A stretch of DNA of 6,520 bases, from positions 14,132 through 20,651 of the forward strand of contig DLKK01000063.1 of assembly GCA_002478955.1 (NCBI GenBank), written 5' to 3'. Below, one piece after another: positions 1 to 5,200 of the stretch (position 1 is the stretch's first letter; each line of letters opens with the position of its first letter). The notes beneath the pieces were generated by a model. That model was given only the letters and a program-made list of their open reading frames with translations. It had not been told where the DNA came from and did no database searches. The DNA comes from Treponema sp. UBA7590 (GTDB taxonomy: Bacteria; Spirochaetota; Spirochaetia; Treponematales; Treponemataceae). Position numbers and translations under genes: made by a program.

Positions 1-20
1 TCTGTTCTGTTCTGTTCTGT
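1..20 (-). repeat. Pentanucleotide tandem repeat (ACAGA)4 within hsdS
   Basis: Four perfect copies of TCTGT on the plus strand (ACAGA on the coding strand) fill bases 1-20. The array may continue outside the window. It starts at codon 419 of hsdS, after the second conserved region, and encodes T-E-Q-N-R repeats. Because five is not a multiple of three, gain or loss of one copy shifts the downstream frame. All three frames through the repeat encode the same TEQNR cycle without stops. Simple repeats of this kind cause phase variation in several type I systems; that it does so here is inference. Confidence 0.85.
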
Positions 21-1274
21 GAGGATTGTGTTGCCGCGTTCTGCGAATGTCAAGAGCAAATCACGATAATATTCATATTGTTTTTTGCGCGCCTCGATTT
101 CCGCCGGAAGCCCGATTTTAAGGTCGGAGCAGATTGCGTCAAAGTTGTCGAGGATGTTTGCCCAGCGTTCCTGCACGTCAAGCGGCGGAAGCGGAATTTC
201 AATTTCCTGAATGGACGGAATGCTCGAATGAACAACCTTGCTTTTTACCTTTCCCTTGCCTTTCTGAATTCTCGCTTCTGTTGTGGCAAGAACGTGCGCC
301 AAATATCTTGGATTCTGATTGTGCTTCATCACGACAATATCTCCGCCGGCAAGACATTTTTCGTTTCCTGTGTAGGCGACCGACTTTGCGATGTCCTCGA
401 TATTCTCGCCGGTAATTGCAAAGAGAATGTCTCCGTGCTCAAAATATTTTGGCGACTGAACGTATTCAAGTTTTGTGTGCGAAACGCACTTATCAAAGCT
501 GATGTTGTAGGTCGTGTAAATTTCGCCGTAGCGCACGCACGGAACACCTTCCGCAGTGATTTCGTCACGCCTGATTCCGGAACCCCTGTAAAAATCCGTT
601 GCAATGTCCTTGAGCTTCACGACCGGAATTTCAAATTTTGGCTTTAGAAGCTCGTCGCGGTAGTATTTATACTGAACGCGACGAGCTTCTAGCTCCGCTT
701 CTAGCTCCGCTTCTAGCGACGTGAATTTGTCAAGAATCCGCACGATTTCCTCCTGAACCGGAAGAGGCGGCACAGGGAATACAATTTTCATAAAATCAGG
801 TTTAGAAATATAAAATCTAGTTACACCTCTAACTGCTTTTAATACAGCCTTACGATATTCAATTGTATGAAAATAATGTTTTAAATATCCAGTAATAATT
901 TTAGACGAAAATTCAATTTTAGGTCTAAGTCCAAACAAATGATCATCAAGAAATATACCTTCTTCAATATCATTCTCTATTGCTGATGCAATAGCACATT
1001 CATCTGGTACTTCTGATGCCGAAGTAAAAAGAATATCACCTTTTTTAAGAGTATCCTGATTTGAATTCTTTACTGTTGCATATGGTAAATTATTAACATC
1101 TATGCTTAAATTTTTATATGCGTTTAAATAATCAATAAATCTACAGTTACCTTTTTCTGCCCATTTATTTGAAACACCTCCCATTCCTTTTATTTCATCA
1201 AAAAATATCTGAAAAGAATAGTATTCCACCCCATCCGGGCAAAGGTCATTTATCAGTTCATTCAATCTGGTCAT
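1..1274 (-). CDS. hsdS: Type I restriction-modification DNA specificity subunit HsdS (3' end outside window)
   Basis: HsdS chooses the bipartite DNA target for the HsdM methyltransferase and, if present, the HsdR nuclease. Hand translation from the ATG at 1274 gives 424 uninterrupted codons up to the left edge. Residues 1-20 are a typical HsdS start (MTRLNELINDLCPDGVEY). Target-recognition domain 1 spans about 21-164 and contains KKGDILFTSASEVPDE. The central conserved region, about 165-212, has PVPPLPVQEEIVRILDKF, then LEAELEAELEA and RRVQYKYYRDELL. Domain 2 spans about 213-358 and contains HGDILFAITGEN. The distal conserved region, about 359-410, has PLPPLDVQERW and AEIEARKKQYEYYRDLLLTF, mirroring the central one. 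The family is usually about 390-460 residues, so little is missing unless the frame continues into another module. The ATG overlaps the TGA of the upstream nuclease gene (ATGA), with GAGG ten bases before it, suggesting coupled translation. Domain 1 is much more AT-rich than the rest. The frame enters a pentanucleotide repeat at the window edge. Confidence 0.95.
   Translation of the reverse strand, partial: MTRLNELINDLCPDGVEYYSFQIFFDEIKGMGGVSNKWAEKGNCRFIDYLNAYKNLSIDVNNLPYATVKNSNQDTLKKGDILFTSASEVPDECAIASAIENDIEEGIFLDDHLFGLRPKIEFSSKIITGYLKHYFHTIEYRKAVLKAVRGVTRFYISKPDFMKIVFPVPPLPVQEEIVRILDKFTSLEAELEAELEARRVQYKYYRDELLKPKFEIPVVKLKDIATDFYRGSGIRRDEITAEGVPCVRYGEIYTTYNISFDKCVSHTKLEYVQSPKYFEHGDILFAITGENIEDIAKSVAYTGNEKCLAGGDIVVMKHNQNPRYLAHVLATTEARIQKGKGKVKSKVVHSSIPSIQEIEIPLPPLDVQERWANILDNFDAICSDLKIGLPAEIEARKKQYEYYRDLLLTFAERGNTILTEQNRT
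684..717 (-). repeat. 12-bp tandem repeat in the HsdS central spacer (LEAE repeats)
   Basis: The unit gcttctagctcc (plus strand) occurs at 685-696 and 697-708, followed by nine bases of a third copy at 709-717. On the coding strand it reads CTA GAA GCG GAG, giving L-E-A-E at residues 187-190 and 191-194, then LEA at 195-197. The repeats lie in the helical spacer between the two recognition domains. In EcoR124I the equivalent TAEL repeat is present two or three times, and this changes the length of the unspecified DNA spacer in the target. The unit keeps frame, so copy-number change would alter specificity rather than abolish it. Confidence 0.9.
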
Positions 1275-1289
1275 TTGTAGGTTTCCTCT
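1251..1289 (-). repeat. Junction repeat, copy 2 (second DUF1016 / hsdS)
   Basis: This is the partner of the stretch at 2300-2338. AGAGGAAACC is followed by two mismatches, then CAAATGACCA, a variable five bases, and AATGAACT. It encodes the EETYK tail of the nuclease and the MTRLNEL start of HsdS. The AGAGG serves as the likely hsdS ribosome-binding site, about ten bases before the ATG. Confidence 0.75.
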
Positions 1290-2323
1290 AAAAGCTTCCC
1301 TAATTTATCCTGTGCCGCTGCCAGTTTCTTAAGTTCTTCCTTTAGTTTTTCTTCAGACGGAAGATAAAGCTCATATTTACTTGCAAGAATTGTTTTATTC
1401 TGTTCAGGCAAAGTCATTTTTACCATTTCATCATTTTTTGCCGTGCACAAAAGAATTCCGATTGTATTATTTTCTTCGGGGAGCTTCTCATTTCTGTCAA
1501 AGTAGTTTACATACATTTGAAGCTGTCCTAAATCTTCATGAGTTATTTTATGCGTCTTCAATTCTATTACAACAAAGCATTTCAGAAGCCGATTATAGAA
1601 AACCAAATCTGCAAAATATTCATCATCTTCTATAAGAAGTCTTTTCTGCCTTGCTACAAAGCTAAAACCGTTTCCAAGCTCAAGCAAAAACTGCTGAAGG
1701 TGTTCAATCAGCGCACTTTCAAAATCTTTCTCGTAATATTCAGGCTTTTTCTCAAGTCCTAAAAATTCAAGAATCATCGGGTCTTTTATAATTTCCAAAG
1801 GACTTTCTGGAATTCGTTTCTTCTTTGCAACAGCCAGGACATTTTCTTTATTATTGCTTTTTAAAAGCCTTTCATATAGAAGAGAATTTATCTGCCGTTC
1901 AAGCTCGCGGCCTGTCCAGCCGTTGTTTACTGCCTCTAGTTCATAATATTCACGTTTTTCAGGATTTGGAATTTGAATTAACAAACGATATTGAGTCCAG
2001 TTTAATTGCGAACGCAATGCGTTCGCAATTGGATAGGTGCGATAAAACTGACGGCTCTGTTCAAGCTGGCGTTTTCCAAATCCACTGCCAAATTCTTTTT
2101 CAAGTTTTTCTGAAAGATTTTTTATAATATATGCGCCGTACTCCGCTCGCTCTTTTCCGTTTTGCTCTTCCTCAAATATTCTTTTTCCTAAATTCCAATA
2201 CATTTGAACACGGCAGAAATCAATGCTTCTTACCGCATTTGCACGAGATGATTCAATAATTCTACGGGCATCATTTAAAAGGCTGCCAGTCTTCACATAT
2301 AAAAGTTCATTTGTGTTGGTCAT
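1271..2323 (-). CDS. DUF1016/YhcG-family PD-(D/E)XK nuclease, second copy
   Basis: The product is a predicted nuclease of the DUF1016 (YhcG) family, 350 residues, full length for the family. The N-terminal DUF1016_N region (about 10-150) has VQMYWNLGKRIFEEEQ at about 39-54, YGAYIIKNLSEKLEKEFGSG and RQLEQSRQFYRTYP. The C-terminal nuclease domain (about 195-320) shows the PD-(D/E)XK layout: E207 in the leading helix, D239 in YFADLVFYN, and E254-x-K256 in VVIELK, followed by TIGILLC and KYELYLP. The residues expected for catalysis are present, so it is likely active, probably cytoplasmic on nucleic acid; the substrate is unknown. The tail (about 325-350) is Lys/Glu-rich and helical. The start at 2323 overlaps the TGA of the first copy (ATGA), with AGAGG upstream; the end overlaps hsdS the same way. 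It is clearly related to the first copy but only distantly, so this is not a recent duplication. A 27-base palindrome lies inside it at codons 98-107. Confidence 0.94.
   Translation of the reverse strand: MTNTNELLYVKTGSLLNDARRIIESSRANAVRSIDFCRVQMYWNLGKRIFEEEQNGKERAEYGAYIIKNLSEKLEKEFGSGFGKRQLEQSRQFYRTYPIANALRSQLNWTQYRLLIQIPNPEKREYYELEAVNNGWTGRELERQINSLLYERLLKSNNKENVLAVAKKKRIPESPLEIIKDPMILEFLGLEKKPEYYEKDFESALIEHLQQFLLELGNGFSFVARQKRLLIEDDEYFADLVFYNRLLKCFVVIELKTHKITHEDLGQLQMYVNYFDRNEKLPEENNTIGILLCTAKNDEMVKMTLPEQNKTILASKYELYLPSEEKLKEELKKLAAAQDKLGKLLEETYK
2004..2030. repeat. Perfect 27-base palindrome inside the second DUF1016 gene
   Basis: Bases 2004-2016 (aattgcgaacgca) and 2018-2030 (tgcgttcgcaatt) are exact reverse complements around a single central base at 2017. 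The flanks do not extend the pairing. In the coding frame it encodes part of PIANALRSQLNW, directly after the QFYRTY motif. It could form a strong hairpin in mRNA or a cruciform in DNA. Its function is unknown. Confidence 0.92.
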
Positions 2324-2338
2324 TTGCCGGTTTCCTCT
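2300..2338 (-). repeat. Junction repeat, copy 1 (first DUF1016 / second DUF1016)
   Basis: On the coding strand this 39-base stretch starts AGAGGAAACC and spans the TGA of one gene and the ATG of the next. It matches the stretch at 1251-1289, across the second DUF1016/hsdS junction, at 30 of 39 positions without gaps. It carries the ribosome-binding site, the last codons (E-T-x-K) of the upstream gene, the ATGA overlap and the first codons (M-T-x-x-N-E-L) of the downstream gene. Confidence 0.75.
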
Positions 2339-3372
2339 GTCAGAAGAGATTTTTCTATATCTTTTGTGTCCGGAAGGATGTCTTTTGCCTGCGGAATTAT
2401 GTTTGTAAGTTCGTAAGTTGAGATTCCTATCGGCTCATTGCTTTTTTCTACTGTCCATTGCGCCACAACATCATTCTTTTCCTTGCAAATCAAAAGCCCG
2501 ATTGTATCTTTGTCTATTTTTTCTTTCATCAAGTGATTTACCGCATTGCAGTAAAAATTCAGCTTGCTCACAAATTCCGGCTCAAACTTAACGACCTTAA
2601 GTTCAACGACAATGTAGCGCCTAAGTTTCAGATTATAAAAAAGCAAATCACATTCGAACTCATCTCCATTTACAACAAACGGAACATGGCTTCCGACATA
2701 GGCAAAGCCCTTTCCAAGTTTCAGCAGAAATTGCGTGATATTCTGTTCCAAAGCCTTATGGAGATCTTTTTCCTCGTATTCTTCCCGGAGAGTCAAAAAA
2801 TCCAGTTTATAAGAATCCTGTAAAATTTGCTTAGCACATTCGCTGTCCTCTTTTGGCAAAGTAAGAGAGAAATTATTAACTGTATTACCGCGAGTTTCAA
2901 AAATTTTCGTGTCCATCATATTGATGAGCATTGCACGGCTCCAACCATTCTGCTTAGTTTTTTCAATAAAAAACAGGGCTTCTTCAGTGCTTTTTGAACG
3001 GGTGAAAATTTCAATATGATGCCGCCAGGGAATTGTGAATATTCTGCTTTCAAATTCTGCACCAAGTTGGTGCAGAATATCTTTATAAAAAATATAAAAC
3101 TGTTTCATATAGCGCAGATTTCGCTCTGAAAATCCCTGTGTATTAGGAAAATCTTTTCTTATTTCCGCACTAAGGGTCTCAAAAAATTTGCTTCCGTATT
3201 TTGAATCAAGCTGTTTTTCGCTTATGTCATGCCCTATGCTCCAATAAAGTTCAAGCATTTCTTCATTGACCGCAACCGAGGCTTTTATCTGAGTGGATTT
3301 TATCAGTCTTTTTACGTTAGCAATCCATTTTTTGTATTCGTTATTTGCCGTGATAATTTTTGATTCGTTCAT
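2320..3372 (-). CDS. DUF1016/YhcG-family PD-(D/E)XK nuclease, first copy
   Basis: This is a predicted 350-residue nuclease of the DUF1016 (YhcG) family. The N-terminal DUF1016_N region (about 12-165) contains EEMLELYWSIGHDISEKQ at about 37-54, KFFETLSAEIRKDFP, FSERNLRYMKQFY at 81-93, and the IPWRHHIEI signature at about 114-122. The C-terminal nuclease domain (about 200-322) carries E209 (KALEQNITQFLLKLG), D242 (FECDLLFYN) and E257-x-K259 (VVELK), then TIGLLICKEKND and STYEL, so the PD-(D/E)XK residues are all visible. The substrate is not known. The ATG at 3372 is 15 bases after the hsdM stop and has GGAG five bases upstream (3378-3381), which fixes the start. It ends in an ATGA overlap with the second copy. 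The two copies have equal length but differ through most of their sequence, and their IPW/NW regions belong to different DUF1016 subtypes. A 25-base palindrome lies at codons 99-107. Confidence 0.94.
   Translation of the reverse strand: MNESKIITANNEYKKWIANVKRLIKSTQIKASVAVNEEMLELYWSIGHDISEKQLDSKYGSKFFETLSAEIRKDFPNTQGFSERNLRYMKQFYIFYKDILHQLGAEFESRIFTIPWRHHIEIFTRSKSTEEALFFIEKTKQNGWSRAMLINMMDTKIFETRGNTVNNFSLTLPKEDSECAKQILQDSYKLDFLTLREEYEEKDLHKALEQNITQFLLKLGKGFAYVGSHVPFVVNGDEFECDLLFYNLKLRRYIVVELKVVKFEPEFVSKLNFYCNAVNHLMKEKIDKDTIGLLICKEKNDVVAQWTVEKSNEPIGISTYELTNIIPQAKDILPDTKDIEKSLLTEETGK
3054..3078. repeat. Perfect 25-base palindrome inside the first DUF1016 gene
   Basis: Bases 3054-3065 (attctgcaccaa) and 3067-3078 (ttggtgcagaat) are exact reverse complements around one central base at 3066. 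The coding strand reads through it as I-L-H-Q-L-G-A-E, right after the QFYIFY motif and just before the IPWRHH signature. Its sequence is unrelated to the palindrome in the second copy, but its design and its distance from the start codon are the same. Confidence 0.92.
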
Positions 3373-3377
3373 CTATT

Positions 3378-3381
3378 CTCC
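3378..3381 (-). promoter_or_regulatory. Ribosome-binding site of the first DUF1016 gene
   Basis: The coding strand reads GGAG, then AATAG, then the ATG at 3372. It lies in the 15-base gap after the hsdM stop codon and sets the start of the nuclease. Confidence 0.75.
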
Positions 3382-3387
3382 ATAATA

Positions 3388-4950
3388 TCAGTTGGTCGCT
3401 GAGCCTGCCGAAGCGTCAATCTCCGCGACAATCTTGTCAATCTCAGTGCGAAGAACATTTTCTCTTGCGACAATTTCCTTGATTTTTGAGTTCAGTTCCT
3501 TGATGTCGATTTTTTCGCGGATGTCCTTGGCTTCAACGTAGCTTGAAACGGAAAGGTTGTAGTCATTTTTCGCGACATCTTCAAGTTCCGCCGATTTTGA
3601 AAAATACTGAATGTCCTTTTTTGAATCAAACGCCTCTATAATCTTGCTGATATGCTCGTCGGTCAGAACGTTGTTGTTCGTTTCTTTTTTGTAAAGTTCG
3701 CCGGCTTCTATGAACTGGATTTTGCTGTCAGTCTTGTGCTTTGAAAGGACAAGAATATTCACAGCGATTGAAGTTCCGTAGAAAAGATTCGGGGCAAGCG
3801 AGATTACTGTTTCCACAAAGTTTGAGTCCACAAGATATTTTCTGATTTTCTGTTCCGCGCCGCCACGGTAGAAAATTCCGGGAAAGCACACAATCGCAGC
3901 CCGGCCTTTGCTTGAAAGATAGCTCAATGAATGAAGAATAAATGCAAAATCCGCCTTTGATTTTGGGGCTAGAACTCCTGCCGGAGCAAAGCGGTCATCG
4001 TTTATCAAAGTCGGGTCATCGCTTCCAATCCAGTTGATTGAATACGGCGGATTCGAAACAATCGCGTCAAAAGGCTTGTCGTCCTTGAACTGCGGATTTA
4101 TCAGAGTGTCGCCCAAGGAAATCTTGAACTTGCTGTAGTTTATGTTGTGCAGAAACATATTCATCCGGGCAAGGTTGTATGTTGTGTGGTTTATCTCCTG
4201 CCCGAAAAATCCGTCCTCTATTTTGTTTTCCTCGAACTGCTTTTTTGCCTGCAAAAGAAGCGAGCCTGAACCGCACGCGGGGTCGTAAATCTTGTTCACA
4301 TTTTCCTGCCTGTGCATTGCAAGCCGCGCGATGAGTTTTGACACATTTTGAGGCGTGAAGAATTCTCCGCCGGACTTTCCGGCATTCGCCGCATAGTTTG
4401 AAATCAGGAATTCATAGGCGTCGCCAAAAAGGTCAATCTGGTTTTCGTGGAAACTGCCGAAATTCAAGCCTGCAACGCCCTTTATTACTGCCGCAAGCCG
4501 CGTGTTCTTTTCCTTTACAGTGTTTCCAAGCCGGTTGCTTGTCGTGTCAAAATCCGCAAAAAGTCCCTTTATGTTCCGCTCAGAATCGTAGCCTATCGCG
4601 GATTTTTCAATTTCGGAGAAAATCCTCGCCAAATCTGTATTCAAGGCTTCATTGTCATTTGCGTTTTTTGCGACGTTCACAAAAAGCTGGCTCGGATAGA
4701 TAAAATATCCTTTCGTCTTTATCGCATCGTCCTTTATTTCCTGAGTAATAATTGAATCGTCAAGGTCTGCATAAACAATGCTTTCGTCGTCCGCCTCAAA
4801 GTAATCTGAAAAATTCTCGCTTATAAAACGATAGAAAAGCGTTCCCAAAACAAACTGCTTGAAATCCCAGCCGTCAACCGCGCCCCGAACCTCGTTTGCA
4901 ATCTTCCAAATCTGCGCCTGTAATTCCGCCCTCTGCTGTATGCCAGACAT
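3388..4950 (-). CDS. hsdM: Type I restriction-modification methyltransferase subunit HsdM (EcoR124I/type IC-like)
   Basis: HsdM transfers a methyl group from S-adenosylmethionine to adenine N6 at the site selected by HsdS (M2S complex). The product has 520 residues from the ATG at 4950, the length I recall for EcoR124I HsdM. The N-terminal HsdM_N domain (about 1-150) begins MSGIQQRAELQAQIWKIANE. GKSGGEFFTPQ at about 191-201 opens the catalytic domain. The SAM-binding motif is DPACGSG at 223-229 and the catalytic motif is NPPY at 300-303. The C-terminal helical part (about 475-515) should contact HsdS. The frame stays open upstream to an ATG at 5028, but those 26 extra residues (MPELYKSLFFFYNKAVLF...) are hydrophobic, unlike HsdM, and lie across the predicted promoter. 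The start at 4950 has GGGG six bases upstream (4957-4960) and matches the family N-terminus. It is first in the operon. The sequence shows no damage, so an active enzyme is likely. Confidence 0.97.
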   Translation of the reverse strand: MSGIQQRAELQAQIWKIANEVRGAVDGWDFKQFVLGTLFYRFISENFSDYFEADDESIVYADLDDSIITQEIKDDAIKTKGYFIYPSQLFVNVAKNANDNEALNTDLARIFSEIEKSAIGYDSERNIKGLFADFDTTSNRLGNTVKEKNTRLAAVIKGVAGLNFGSFHENQIDLFGDAYEFLISNYAANAGKSGGEFFTPQNVSKLIARLAMHRQENVNKIYDPACGSGSLLLQAKKQFEENKIEDGFFGQEINHTTYNLARMNMFLHNINYSKFKISLGDTLINPQFKDDKPFDAIVSNPPYSINWIGSDDPTLINDDRFAPAGVLAPKSKADFAFILHSLSYLSSKGRAAIVCFPGIFYRGGAEQKIRKYLVDSNFVETVISLAPNLFYGTSIAVNILVLSKHKTDSKIQFIEAGELYKKETNNNVLTDEHISKIIEAFDSKKDIQYFSKSAELEDVAKNDYNLSVSSYVEAKDIREKIDIKELNSKIKEIVARENVLRTEIDKIVAEIDASAGSATN

Positions 4951-4989
4951 AAAATACCCCAATAAAAAGACAATAAATAAAACTGCTTT

Positions 4990-5018
4990 ATTATAGAAGA
5001 AAAATAAAGATTTATAAA
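4990..5018 (-). promoter_or_regulatory. Predicted sigma-70-type promoter for the hsd operon
   Basis: On the minus strand a perfect TATAAT (-10) occupies 4995-4990. It is preceded, after 17 bases, by TTTATA (-35, four of six consensus matches) at 5018-5013. A transcript would begin at about 4983 and give a leader of about 33 bases before the hsdM ATG at 4950. This supports 4950 rather than 5028 as the start. The surrounding DNA is AT-rich, so a chance match is possible. Confidence 0.6.
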
Positions 5019-5061
5019 GTTCAGGCAAAACGCTCTAACAATTCAAATCAAACCACTGAGC

Positions 5062-5178
5062 AAAACGAAATGGATTACTACAGCAAATTGAATCAACTTA
5101 CGCCGTAGTCCGTTTCGTTTTACTCCAGTAAACAGATACGAAAAGCGACGTAAAACGATTTTAAAAGCGGTAGTAATC
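5062..5178. repeat. Overlapping inverted repeats between the permease and hsdM
   Basis: Several arms pair here. Bases 5062-5081 (aaaacgaaatggattactac) pair with 5105-5121 (gtagtccgtttcgtttt), with one mismatch and a three-base bulge. Bases 5073-5081 (gattactac) also pair exactly with 5170-5178 (gtagtaatc). Bases 5115-5123 (tcgttttac) pair exactly with 5150-5158 (gtaaaacga), and inside them tttact/agtaaa (5119-5132) forms a small hairpin. The block starts 22 bases after the permease stop. It could be a 3' stem-loop of the transporter transcript, but no clean U-tract marks an intrinsic terminator. It may equally be a mobile intergenic repeat. No coding sequence is visible in it. Confidence 0.6.
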
Positions 5179-5200
5179 AAATTCAAAATGCGGACGTATT

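Noticed and set aside
78..647. Open frame of 189 codons on the plus strand
   Set aside because: It lies wholly antisense to the well-supported hsdS frame and resembles no protein family; it is a shadow of the GC-richer codons there. The same applies to the plus frame at 134-415 and the minus frames at 50-235 and 329-604.
977..994. Small hairpin ctattgc-tgat-gcaatag within hsdS
   Set aside because: Seven-base arms in AT-rich coding DNA are expected by chance, and nothing else marks the site.
1825..2127. Plus-strand frame of 100 codons containing IANAMRSQL
   Set aside because: It is antisense to the second DUF1016 gene; the IANAMRSQL similarity to the real product arises only because the palindrome reads alike on both strands.
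4398..4755. Plus-strand frames of about 100 codons opposite hsdM
   Set aside because: They are antisense shadows of hsdM with no recognisable domains; the minus frame at 4067-4276 is likewise a shadow.
4951..5028. Longer hsdM start at 5028
   Set aside because: The extra 26 residues do not resemble HsdM, cross the predicted promoter at 4990-5018, and precede the conserved SGIQQRAEL start at 4950.
5062..5121. Intrinsic terminator of the permease gene
   Set aside because: A stem can form, but it is AU-rich and bulged with a loop of about 23 bases, and no run of U follows. It is kept only as an inverted repeat.
5041..5200. Integron attC site
   Set aside because: The inverted repeats suggested one, but I found no correctly placed RYYYAAC and GTTRRRY core pair, and no cassette arrangement.
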